This document shows positions 7,615 to 13,345 of a DNA stretch of 14,814 nt, in pieces. Numbering within the stretch: position 1 is the stretch's first letter; the number at the start of each line of letters is the position of its first letter. The stretch is taken from positions 3,493-18,306 of the forward strand of contig DBBC01000013.1 of NCBI GenBank assembly GCA_002292025.1, read 5' to 3'. This stretch comes from Firmicutes bacterium UBA994 (lineage in GTDB: Bacteria > Bacillota > UBA994). A program made the position numbers and the translations under genes. The notes under the pieces were generated by a model. That model ran no database searches, was not told where the DNA came from, and saw only the letters and a list, made by a program, of their open reading frames with translations.

Positions 7615-7956
7615 CTACGTGATGAGCTTCTCTAGCAGCTCTACGACTTCGGGAGTTCTCCCGGACAAAAGAGCCTCCTTAAGACGCTTGAGTTCATTTT
7701 GTTGTTCTGCGAAGCGAGTGAGAAGCCCAAGTTTCTCTTCAAAGCGAAGGAGGGTCTGCTCTGCGCGTCGCACGGTGTCATGCACCGCTTGACGGCTGAT
7801 GCCAAGCTCGGAGGCGATCTCTCCTAAAGACAGATTCTCAGCATAATACAAGCGGCAAGCCAAAAGCTGACGCGCAGTGAGCAGAGCTCCGTAAAAGTCT
7901 AGCAGCAGGCCCATTTGCACAAATCCGGGAACCACATACGCTTCTCTCTGCTCCAC
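7615..7956 (-). CDS. ylxM: YlxM-family helix-turn-helix protein, SRP-associated
   Basis: YlxM (UPF0122) is a small DNA/RNA-binding-like protein encoded just before ffh; in streptococci a homologue modulates SRP GTPases. The product has YGALLTARQ followed by a sigma-70 region-4-like helix-turn-helix, LSLGEIASELGISRQAVHDTV, then a long C-terminal helix likely to form a coiled coil. The open frame extends to 8016, but GTG at 7956 is chosen: AGGGGG lies 8 nt upstream, the resulting 113 residues match the family, and the longer version would run into the terminator-like stem. The ffh start follows after 9 nt. Confidence 0.92.
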   Translation of the reverse strand: MEQREAYVVPGFVQMGLLLDFYGALLTARQLLACRLYYAENLSLGEIASELGISRQAVHDTVRRAEQTLLRFEEKLGLLTRFAEQQNELKRLKEALLSGRTPEVVELLEKLIT

Positions 7957-7987
7957 GTCGCACACCCCCTTGTGCTGTGCCGCACTG

Positions 7988-8016
7988 AGCATAGCAGATG
8001 CGCCAAAAGCCGTCAA
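7988..8016 (-). promoter_or_regulatory. Candidate promoter for the ylxM-ffh-rpsP unit
   Basis: On the minus strand, TTGACG (8016-8011), a 17-nt spacer and TATGCT (7993-7988), with an extended -10 TG at 7996-7995 (TGC TATGCT). The predicted start near 7981 leaves a leader of about 25 nt before the GTG of ylxM. The -35 box lies inside the 3' arm of the hairpin that follows ftsY. This is inferred from similarity to the sigma-A consensus only. Confidence 0.55.
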
Positions 8017-8035
8017 GTATTTTTACTTGACGGCT
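8005..8035 (-). terminator. Terminator-like hairpin after ftsY
   Basis: A perfect 12-bp inverted repeat (AGCCGTCAAGTA, loop AAAA, TACTTGACGGCT) is followed on the minus strand by TTTGG. It lies 30 nt past the ftsY stop. The stem is strong but the T-tract is short, so termination may be partial. The repeat is symmetric, and its 3' arm carries the TTGACG box of the ylxM promoter candidate. Confidence 0.65.
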
Positions 8036-8065
8036 CTAACCGCTGGCTGGAAAAGTAGCTACCAG

Positions 8066-8971
8066 CTAGGAAAGGAGCGCGGCGGCAAATTCTTGTGGGT
8101 CGAAGGGACGCAAATCGGCTGCCTTTTCTCCTACCCCGATCAGTTTGATGGGTACCTGTTGCTCTTCTTGGATAGCTAGCACTATGCCGCCCTTCGCTGT
8201 ACCGTCGAGTTTAGTTAAGATGATGCCGGTAAGCGGCACGATCTCCGCGAATTCTTTCACCTGACTGAGAGCATTCTGACCGGTTGTGGCGTCGACCACC
8301 AACAAAGTCTCACGCAGCGCACCCTGTGCTTCGCGCTCGATAATGCGCCGCACTTTGCTCAGCTCCTGCATCAGGTTAGACTTGTTGTGCAGGCGTCCGG
8401 CTGTGTCTACCAGCAGCAGGTCAATGTTTTTAGCTCGGGCGGAGTGTAGAGCGTCATATACTACCGCAGCCGGATCACTCCCCGCGGTATGAGCAACAAC
8501 CTGTACACCGGCACGCTCGCCCCAAATTTCTAATTGGTGTGCGGCGGCGGCGCGAAAGGTATCCCCGGCTGCGCACATAACTTTAAGTCCCTGCTCGCTG
8601 TAGTGCTGGGCCAGTTTCCCAATGCTAGTAGTTTTACCTACACCATTGACGCCCACCACTAAGAAAACATTTAGTCTTCCCTGCTGTAGCTCAATCGCCT
8701 TAGGCTTCCCAAACCGCTCGGAAACTATCTCTTGCAACAAGGGACGAAGCTGATGGCCCTCCAATACCTTTCTTTCACGGACCAGCTTACGCAACTGCGC
8801 AACCAGCCGTGCGCTCGCAGCTGCCCCTACATCATTGAGAATCAGGAGCTCTTCTAGCTCTTCGTACAGAGCCTCATCTATTTTCCGCCCTACAATCAGC
8901 GCATCAAGTTTTACTAAGAATTTCGCGCGCGTTTTGGCGAGACTATCTGTGAGTTTTTGTATAAATCCCAT
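8066..8971 (-). CDS. ftsY: Signal recognition particle receptor FtsY
   Basis: Membrane-associated SRP receptor GTPase that accepts ribosome-SRP complexes through a heterodimer with Ffh. The 301-residue protein is the short NG form, without the long acidic A domain of E. coli. The N domain covers about 1-95; G motifs are GVNGVGKT (107-114), DTFRAAA (137-143), DTAGRL (189-194), TKLDGTAKGG (253-262) and GVGEKAADLRPF (279-290). ATG 8971 has AGGAGG about 9 nt upstream. In many Firmicutes smc lies immediately upstream, between rnc and ftsY; here that place is a 271-nt noncoding spacer. A terminator-like hairpin follows the gene, splitting it from ylxM-ffh. Confidence 0.97.
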   Translation of the reverse strand: MGFIQKLTDSLAKTRAKFLVKLDALIVGRKIDEALYEELEELLILNDVGAAASARLVAQLRKLVRERKVLEGHQLRPLLQEIVSERFGKPKAIELQQGRLNVFLVVGVNGVGKTTSIGKLAQHYSEQGLKVMCAAGDTFRAAAAHQLEIWGERAGVQVVAHTAGSDPAAVVYDALHSARAKNIDLLLVDTAGRLHNKSNLMQELSKVRRIIEREAQGALRETLLVVDATTGQNALSQVKEFAEIVPLTGIILTKLDGTAKGGIVLAIQEEQQVPIKLIGVGEKAADLRPFDPQEFAAALLS

Positions 8972-9039
8972 GGCTCTTGCCTCCTATGTTCCGTCTATCC
9001 TTGTACTTTGACGATCAAGATTCCTGACACTCCTCAGAA

Positions 9040-9141
9040 CATATGTGGCAATGGCCCTCACGGCAGGTTAGCCTTTGCAGCTGCGTCCGGTGAGGTGTGC
9101 AAGCATCTTAGCAGGCTTACCTGAACAGGCGCAGTAGCGCT
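9040..9141 (-). other. Structured spacer segment between rnc and ftsY, possible leader or small RNA
   Basis: This noncoding stretch is unusually rich in complementary segments. CAGGTAAGCC (minus, 9123-9114) can pair with GGCTAACCTG (9073-9064), with one mismatch, enclosing about 40 nt. An alternative pairing joins CCTCAC (9095-9090) with GTGAGG (about 9062-9057). GTAGCGCTAC near the predicted 5' end is self-complementary. I looked for the SRP RNA helix-8 signature (GGAAG with AGCAG) and for cobalamin and c-di-GMP riboswitch cores and saw none. Whether it is an ftsY leader, an independent RNA or chance pairing cannot be settled by eye. Confidence 0.3.
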
Positions 9142-9147
9142 ACATCT

Positions 9148-9156
9148 ATTGTAGCA
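9148..9156 (-). promoter_or_regulatory. Candidate extended -10 promoter upstream of ftsY
   Basis: The minus strand reads TGCTACAAT (9156-9148), a good extended -10 element; no convincing -35 box is seen 17 nt upstream. The predicted start is near 9141, which would place about 170 nt of structured leader before ftsY. Its position after the rnc hairpin supports a separate ftsY transcript. Confidence 0.35.
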
Positions 9157-9179
9157 AAGACAGCGAGAATCTACACATG

Positions 9180-9208
9180 AAACCACCTGCTGCCTTAGCA
9201 ACAGGTGG
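9180..9208 (-). terminator. Terminator-like hairpin downstream of rnc
   Basis: On the minus strand CCACCTGTTGC, loop TAAG, GCAGCAGGTGG forms an 11-bp stem with one T-G wobble, followed by TTTCATG. It starts about 35 nt after the rnc stop. The T-tract is short, so efficiency is uncertain, but it is the only strong stem at the end of the degV-acpP-rnc unit. Confidence 0.5.
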
Positions 9209-9242
9209 GAAGTTACCATTGCATGGAGGTAGTCTTGGTTGG

Positions 9243-9914
9243 CTAGGCGCGGAGTTTGCGTAGCGCCTCTTCCGCTGCCGCCTGCTCAGCTTGCTTTTTG
9301 CTTTTACCTTCTCCGATGCCCATGGTGCGCCCGTCTACCGCTACCACCACACGATAGATGCGGTCATGGTCAGGGCCGCTGTAGCCTAGCAAGGTGTAGC
9401 TCACAGCCTCCGGCGCGAACTCCTGTAGAGCGCTCTTGGGGTCTGCGTTCGCTCCCGCAGCGTCTGTACTGTCAAGCATGTCGGCGTAAAACATTTCGAA
9501 CAACTCCGCCGCACGGGGGAGCCCGCCGACAAGGAAGGCTGCGCCCAATAAGGCCTCCGTACAACCGGCAAGAATCCTTGGTCTCGCGGCACCGTTACTA
9601 CCGATAGCGCTACGCCCCAGTAACACGTGGCTGTGTATGTCAAATGACCGCGCGATTGTGGTTAGCGCTGATTCGCAAACCAAATTTGCCCGCAAACGGC
9701 TGAGCTGCCCTTCTGTCAGCGCACAAAACCTTTTATAGAGATGGGAACTGCACAGCAGTGACAACACTGCATCGCCCAAAAACTCTAACCGCTCGTTGTC
9801 TAGACTCCCCGGATGGTCATTCGCATAGGAAGAGTGAGTTAAAGCTTGTCTTACAAGTTGCTCATCCTGCGGGGAAAAGCCGAGGCGTGTGGTTAGCAAC
9901 GGTATGCTGCTCAA
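9243..9914 (-). CDS. rnc: Ribonuclease III, divergent active site
   Basis: Double-strand-specific endoribonuclease that processes rRNA precursors and other structured RNAs. The 223-residue protein has the catalytic domain with ALTHSSYAND (24-33) and the signature NERLEFLGDAVL (40-51), giving E41, E44 and D48, followed by a C-terminal double-stranded-RNA-binding domain from about 157 (SALQEF through KKQAEQAAAEEAL). The second metal-binding motif, normally ILAD..EA, reads ILAGCTEA here: Gly117 replaces the Asp equivalent to E. coli D114, while E120 (E. coli E117) is kept. The usual GEExSGG loop is also altered (RSAIGSNGAA). The start is assigned to TTG 9914, which yields the normal N-terminal length, but its ribosome site is weak. 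It is 16 nt after acpP. Confidence 0.92.
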   Translation of the reverse strand: MSSIPLLTTRLGFSPQDEQLVRQALTHSSYANDHPGSLDNERLEFLGDAVLSLLCSSHLYKRFCALTEGQLSRLRANLVCESALTTIARSFDIHSHVLLGRSAIGSNGAARPRILAGCTEALLGAAFLVGGLPRAAELFEMFYADMLDSTDAAGANADPKSALQEFAPEAVSYTLLGYSGPDHDRIYRVVVAVDGRTMGIGEGKSKKQAEQAAAEEALRKLRA

Positions 9915-9930
9915 GACGAACGCTCCACAT

Positions 9931-10173
9931 CTAAACCCTTTTAAGATGTTTCTCTATGAACTGCACGGTGTCGCGCACGGTGACTATGCTGGCAACTTCG
10001 TCATCATCAAGCGTAATGCCTAGCTCCTGCTCCATGGCCATGGCAATCTCAATTAAGTTGATCGAATCTGCGCCAAGGTCAGCACGAAAGCGTGAGTCCC
10101 ACGCAATCTTGTCGATGTCTAGGTGGAGAACGCGCGCTGTTACTACACGCACGCGCGCAAAAAGTTCTTCCAT
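9931..10173 (-). CDS. acpP: Acyl carrier protein
   Basis: Carries acyl chains on a 4'-phosphopantetheine arm attached to a serine. The 80-residue acidic protein has the attachment motif LGADSINLIEI, with Ser37 as the modified residue, in the middle of a four-helix fold. The motif varies from the usual DSLDxVEL by Ile and Asn after the serine and is still compatible with a functional carrier. The start ATG is preceded by GAGGGGAG. The gene lies 9 nt after degV and 16 nt before rnc. No fatty acid synthase genes adjoin it, although fabH, fabD or fabG often occur here in Firmicutes. A carrier for another pathway cannot be excluded, but the acpP-rnc pairing favours the general AcpP. Confidence 0.93.
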   Translation of the reverse strand: MEELFARVRVVTARVLHLDIDKIAWDSRFRADLGADSINLIEIAMAMEQELGITLDDDEVASIVTVRDTVQFIEKHLKRV

Positions 10174-10182
10174 AGCTCCCCT

Positions 10183-11037
10183 CTACTTGGGCACAACGAT
10201 GAGACCAATGGCTCCGGGCCCCACATGTACCCCTATTACCGGGCTAATGACGTTTGTCATCATGCCCTTCACACGATACGATTTTTCCAGCAGTGCCTGC
10301 AGTTCCAGCACTCGCTCCGGACAATTACCGTGCACAATCGCTACTTGCACTTCCTTTCCGTGAGGAACAAACTCGCCCGCCGCCTCCACCATGCTCTGCA
10401 ACACCTTGCTCATTTTCCCTCTGATTTTGGCGTGTGGAGACACAGTCCCATCCACAAGGCGCAGCAACGGATGGATGTTAAGCAAGGTGCCCAGCAGTGC
10501 GCTAGCTTTACCGATACGGCCGTTACGCTGCAGATACTCGAGCGTATCCACCGAGATAAGAAGCGTCTGCTGTTCGCAGACTCGCTTGGCAGCGGCTACA
10601 ATCTCAGGTAGACCTTGACCGGCGTTACGAGCTTCTGCCGCAGCGATAACGGCCAGCCCCAGCCCAAGCGATGCGCTTTTAGTATCCAATATTGTGACGC
10701 GTGATGTTGCCAGCGTGTCTCGCGCCAAGGCAGCCGACTGATAAGTGCCCGAGAGAGCAGACGAAATGTGTAGCGAGAGTATCTCGTCGTGAGTAGTCAA
10801 CAGGCGCTCATAGACCTCGCCAAAGTCACCGGGGGAGGGTTGAGAAGTGCGGGGGTGAAACTGGCTCGTTGGTAGCATGTCAAAGAAAGTCTTGCTGGTA
10901 ATGTCCGCTCCGTCACGATAAGTAGTCTCTCCAAAGATCACAAACAGAGGCACCACATGGATGTCTAGTTGCGCTTGCACGTCAGATGGGATGTCGGCAG
11001 TGCTGTCAGTAACGATGGCAACTTTCTTTACTGGCAT
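10183..11037 (-). CDS. DegV family fatty-acid-binding protein (FakB-like)
   Basis: DegV proteins bind a fatty acid; FakB members present it to the kinase FakA, which makes acyl-phosphate. The 285-residue product begins with VAIVTDSTADIP (7-18), the family hallmark, and has TSQPSPGDF, SSALSGTY and DTKSASLGLG, which line the lipid site in known structures. A start at 11046 is in frame, but the AAAGGA site sits about 8 nt before the ATG at 11037. Its position, between plsX and acpP and 9 nt from acpP, ties it to the acyl-phosphate/acyl-ACP exchange made by PlsX. FakA is not in the window, so the FakB role is inferred from context. degV is not a usual member of this cluster as I know it. Confidence 0.9.
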   Translation of the reverse strand: MPVKKVAIVTDSTADIPSDVQAQLDIHVVPLFVIFGETTYRDGADITSKTFFDMLPTSQFHPRTSQPSPGDFGEVYERLLTTHDEILSLHISSALSGTYQSAALARDTLATSRVTILDTKSASLGLGLAVIAAAEARNAGQGLPEIVAAAKRVCEQQTLLISVDTLEYLQRNGRIGKASALLGTLLNIHPLLRLVDGTVSPHAKIRGKMSKVLQSMVEAAGEFVPHGKEVQVAIVHGNCPERVLELQALLEKSYRVKGMMTNVISPVIGVHVGPGAIGLIVVPK

Positions 11038-11062
11038 TCTTATCATCCTTTCAATCAGGGCT

Positions 11063-11138
11063 ATTATCCACGAAGCACACGAAAATCCACTAGGCTGTTA
11101 GTAGCGATTATCCACGAAGGACACAAAGAGGCACCAAG
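11063..11138. repeat. CACGAAG-type intergenic repeats, copies B and C (direct)
   Basis: Two direct copies begin with ATTATCCACGAAG at 11063 and 11107. Copy B continues CACACGAAAATCCACTAGG to 11094. Copy C continues GACACAAAGAGGCACCAAG to 11138. The CACNAAG core recurs every 9-10 bp within a copy. They fill most of the spacer upstream of degV. The complementary strand of each ends in GATAAT, a possible -10 element, but no -35 box is apparent at a normal distance. Confidence 0.65.
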
Positions 11139-11190
11139 TTTAGTAGCTTACTGTGGAAGAGTTTCACCCGCAGTCGTCCCGTTCAATCTT

Positions 11191-11238
11191 CACTTGGCCA
11201 TTGTTAGTGCATCTTAGTGCTCTTAGTGTTCCTAGTGG
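11191..11238. repeat. CACTAAG-type intergenic repeat, copy D (inverted)
   Basis: On the minus strand this reads CCACTAGGAA, then CACTAAGAG, CACTAAGATG and CACTAAC, i.e. the same CACNAAG core at 9-10 bp intervals, in the opposite orientation to copies B and C. Together the three copies form a large imperfect inverted arrangement between plsX and degV. Confidence 0.55.
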
Positions 11239-11248
11239 AAGCAACGAC

Positions 11249-12244
11249 TCAGCTCTCTCGGCATGCAACGGAATCCCGGATACTTTGAACTACGTCCTGT
11301 TCTACAAAGCGTGCTGCTTGCAGCAACCCGTTTTTGATTGCCATTTGCTCTGATGAGCCGTGACACTTCACTAGGACGCCATTTATACCCAGCAAAGGTG
11401 CGCCGCCGTACTCGGAATAATCAAATTCTTTCTTGAAATTACTCAGGCTGGGTCTTAGCAGAAGTCCGCCTAGCCTGCTCTGCCAATCGCGGATGATGTG
11501 GTCTTTGAGCATGGAGCCAAATGTAGCCGCCATTCCTTCCAGCGCTTTAAGTAAAACATTGCCGGTAAAGCCATCGCATACGATAACATCAACTTCCCCT
11601 GCTAGGATATCCCTCGCCTCGATATTCCCCGCAAAATTAAAACCGGCATTCCTCATCATGGGGAAAACATCCTTAGTCACTTGGTTGCCCTTGCCCTCTT
11701 CCGCGCCCACGTTGAGCAGAGCAACCTTAGGATTGTCGCGGCGCAATACCTTGGCTGCATACAGCGCTCCCATAACTCCATACTGCAGCAAGTGCTCAGG
11801 TTTTGCATCCATATTGGCACCAACGTCTAAAAGTACCACGCCGCGTCCATTGCGCGTCGGAATCTGTGGCGCCAACGCCGGCCGTTCAATACCTGTGATT
11901 CGCCCGACAAGCAGTAACCCTGCCGCCATAAACGCGCCGGTGTTGCCAGCTGTCACTACGGCATCAACTTGGCCCGCACGCAAAAGGTCAGCCGCCACTA
12001 CGAGAGAGGAATGCTTCTTCCGTCGCACAGCTAAGCTGGGATTGTCAAGGTCGGTAATTACCTCAGTCGCTTCCACCACTTCAATCCGCCCTGTTAACCC
12101 AGCAACAGCAATCTGTGGTGTAAGCGTAGCCTTCGGCCCCACCAATACCACGGTGATGTCCTTTTCCCTCGCCGCGCCCAATGCCCCGGCCACGATCGCG
12201 TGTGGGGCGTGGTCGCCGCCGAGCGCGTCGACTGCGATGCGCAA
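11249..12244 (-). CDS. plsX: Phosphate acyltransferase PlsX
   Basis: PlsX interconverts acyl-ACP and acyl-phosphate; the acyl-phosphate is then used by PlsY in the first step of phospholipid synthesis. The 331-residue protein opens with MRIAVDALGGDHAP, the family signature, and contains AVVTAGNTGAFMAAG, LLDVGANMDAKPEHLLQY, VALLNVGAEEGKGN and DVIVCDGFTGNVLLKALEG. The start is a TTG at 12244 with GAGGTG about 9 nt upstream; no in-frame ATG fits better. It is transcribed from a candidate promoter at 12302-12331 and separated from rpmF by a terminator. The transcription factor gene fapR, often just upstream in Firmicutes, is missing here. Confidence 0.96.
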   Translation of the reverse strand: MRIAVDALGGDHAPHAIVAGALGAAREKDITVVLVGPKATLTPQIAVAGLTGRIEVVEATEVITDLDNPSLAVRRKKHSSLVVAADLLRAGQVDAVVTAGNTGAFMAAGLLLVGRITGIERPALAPQIPTRNGRGVVLLDVGANMDAKPEHLLQYGVMGALYAAKVLRRDNPKVALLNVGAEEGKGNQVTKDVFPMMRNAGFNFAGNIEARDILAGEVDVIVCDGFTGNVLLKALEGMAATFGSMLKDHIIRDWQSRLGGLLLRPSLSNFKKEFDYSEYGGAPLLGINGVLVKCHGSSEQMAIKNGLLQAARFVEQDVVQSIRDSVACRES

Positions 12245-12268
12245 GCGAAAACACCTCGCCTTTTACAT

Positions 12269-12297
12269 TGGCCAACCACCCTAGCGTGGGTTGGCCA
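12269..12297 (-). other. Leader hairpin upstream of plsX
   Basis: On the minus strand TGGCCAACC (12297-12289) pairs perfectly with GGTTGGCCA (12277-12269), and the stem extends two more pairs past a bulged base. There is no T-tract after it, so it is not a normal terminator. It lies at or just after the predicted transcript start of plsX, where it could stabilise the 5' end or affect access to the GAGGTG ribosome site. Confidence 0.45.
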
Positions 12298-12301
12298 TTT
12301 A

Positions 12302-12331
12302 AGTATACTGTATCGGAAATTATCGATTCAA
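12302..12331 (-). promoter_or_regulatory. Candidate promoter for plsX
   Basis: The minus strand carries TTGAAT (12331-12326), an 18-nt spacer and TATACT (12307-12302). It is downstream of the rpmF terminator and 58 nt upstream of the plsX start. A short palindrome ATAC-A-GTAT overlaps the -10 box. No convincing FapR operator was recognised. Confidence 0.5.
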
Positions 12332-12421
12332 TAGATTTTTGTGCACACTCTATGCACATCTCTGGCACTTTCGCTACGACATGTGGGACGCTTACTATTT
12401 GAACAAGGTTGAATAGTTGCC

Positions 12422-12454
12422 AAAAACAAAGAAAGGCGATCCTGCCGCCTTTCT
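12422..12454 (-). terminator. Rho-independent terminator after rpmF
   Basis: On the minus strand AGAAAGGCG, 7-nt loop, CGCCTTTCT forms a perfect 9-bp stem, followed by TTGTTTTT. It starts 10 nt after the rpmF stop. It is a convincing intrinsic terminator that ends the yceD-rpmF transcript before plsX. Confidence 0.85.
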
Positions 12455-12463
12455 CTGTCTGCT

Positions 12464-12646
12464 TTACTTTGCCGCTTTTACAACCACGGGCTTGTTTTTA
12501 TAGTATCCACAAGCAGTACAAATGCGATGAGGAAACTTGGCCTCATGGCACTGTGGGCAAGCTACCAAGCCAGGAGAGGTTAATTTCCAGTTGGCCCGGC
12601 GCTTATCGCGACGCGCCTTAGATGTTTTTCTTTTCGGTAGCGCCAT
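12464..12646 (-). CDS. rpmF: 50S ribosomal protein L32, zinc-ribbon form
   Basis: Small large-subunit ribosomal protein. The 60-residue product begins MALPKRKTSKARRDKRR, the bL32 signature, and has two CxxC pairs at C30/C33 and C43/C46 that form a zinc ribbon (the zinc-binding version rather than the cysteine-free paralogue). ATG 12646 is chosen over an in-frame GTG at 12655, since AGGAGG lies about 8 nt upstream of the ATG and the family N-terminus begins there. Its start and ribosome site lie inside the 3' end of yceD (29-nt overlap), and a terminator follows. Confidence 0.96.
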   Translation of the reverse strand: MALPKRKTSKARRDKRRANWKLTSPGLVACPQCHEAKFPHRICTACGYYKNKPVVVKAAK

Positions 12647-13172
12647 CTCTAACACCTCCTTTATCCTGCAGCAAACGTCCTAACACTGCTAGACGTGGAT
12701 CAATCTCGCCTTGACCGCAAGCGCAGTCTCTTTCGTTACGGTTTAGTCCGCAAGTAGGGCAAAGGCCTCGGCAATCACCCGAGCACAGCACTCGCACCGG
12801 CAAGTGCTCCACCAGTAAGGCTAATCCGTATTCTGCTAAGTTGACTACGCGCCCCGCATCCTCCATGAAAGGAGAGACAAGGAAATCCGCTGTTTCATCG
12901 CTCATTCCGCATAGAGGCCACAGGTCAGTTGCCGCTAGGTTAAGATCGGTAATCGAGTCTGCTAGGCACCTAGCGCAAGGTGAAAGCATTCGCGCGCGAA
13001 CAGCAGCCTCTACCGCAATCTTTCTGCCTTCACGGCGCAGGCGCAGTCTTACGTGCGGGGGGGAAAGCGGCACAAAGTCAGTCCCCTGCAATTCTAGAGG
13101 CATCGTAGATAAGACAACTTCAAAATCGCACGGAGAAACCGCCTCACACAGTTCGGCGACAACAACCTTCAT
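12618..13172 (-). CDS. yceD: YceD / DUF177 family protein
   Basis: DUF177 proteins are encoded next to rpmF across bacteria; they are linked with 23S rRNA accumulation and large-subunit assembly, with the exact mechanism not settled. The 184-residue product has the expected cysteine motifs: CARCL (66-70) and, near the C-terminus, CSGDCRGLCPTCGLNRNERDCAC (130-152 region), followed by DPRLAVLGRLL. The open frame extends to 13217, but that would place the start within the promoter; ATG 13172 is downstream of it, with GAGGTG just before. The gene overlaps rpmF by 29 nt in a different frame, so translation of the two is probably coupled. Confidence 0.92.
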   Translation of the reverse strand: MKVVVAELCEAVSPCDFEVVLSTMPLELQGTDFVPLSPPHVRLRLRREGRKIAVEAAVRARMLSPCARCLADSITDLNLAATDLWPLCGMSDETADFLVSPFMEDAGRVVNLAEYGLALLVEHLPVRVLCSGDCRGLCPTCGLNRNERDCACGQGEIDPRLAVLGRLLQDKGGVRDGATEKKNI

Positions 13173-13188
13173 GACTAACACCTCGTAG

Positions 13189-13217
13189 ATTATACACAGT
13201 GTGTGCAGCGGCGTCAA
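13189..13217 (-). promoter_or_regulatory. Sigma-A-type promoter for yceD-rpmF
   Basis: The minus strand reads TTGACG (13217-13212), a 17-nt spacer and a perfect TATAAT (13194-13189). The predicted transcription start is near 13183, which leaves only about 10 nt before the yceD ATG, with the GAGGTG ribosome site at the extreme 5' end. It is the best promoter match in the window. Confidence 0.8.
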
Positions 13218-13240
13218 TTTTTACAGGACTGCTGGTTGCC

Positions 13241-13271
13241 ATCCACAAAAGACGCCAAGGGATACTAAGGG
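13241..13271. repeat. CACNAAG-type intergenic repeat, degenerate copy E
   Basis: The plus strand reads ATCCACAAAAGACGCCAAGG then GATACTAAGGG, matching the ATCCACGAAG-GACACNAAG pattern with several changes. As with copy A, it sits beside a 7-bp tandem repeat and in the same relative orientation. Confidence 0.45.
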
Positions 13272-13281
13272 TGGGTTGTCC

Positions 13282-13316
13282 CCTTTTGTTTTTTTGCTTT
13301 TGTTTTTTGTTTATTC
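13282..13316 (-). repeat. Tandem 7-bp repeat, about 5 units, CAAAAAA type
   Basis: On the plus strand the units are CCTTTTG, TTTTTTT, GCTTTTG, TTTTTTG, TTTATTC; on the minus strand they are CAAAA-type heptamers like those after yraN. It lies about 30 nt past the ackA stop. Although the run is T-rich on the plus strand, on the transcribed (minus) strand it is A-rich, so it is not a terminator T-tract for ackA. Confidence 0.6.
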
Positions 13317-13345
13317 TGCCCCATGAACAAGGCTGCGTAACGGCC

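Noticed and set aside
9040..9141. SRP RNA (ffs) between rnc and ftsY
   Set aside because: Attractive because of the SRP neighbours, but the conserved helix-8 bases (GGAAG tetraloop region with AGCAG) are absent on both strands.
11433..12284. Plus-strand open frame of 283 codons opposite plsX
   Set aside because: It is a shadow of plsX: rich in Ser, Pro, Thr and Ala, with no recognisable motif, while the minus strand encodes a textbook PlsX.
12245..12368. Open frame upstream of plsX (minus, start 12368) with a protein-like first 45 residues, MPEMCIECAQKSIES...
   Set aside because: It runs into plsX out of frame, ends in a low-complexity Arg-rich shadow, has no ribosome site, and spans the plsX promoter and leader hairpin. 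It does not look like FapR.
13282..13316. T-rich run after ackA taken as a terminator T-tract
   Set aside because: The T run is on the plus strand; the ackA transcript would contain A-rich sequence here. The only nearby stem, AAGGC with GCCTT near 13325-13345, is weak and lacks T's.
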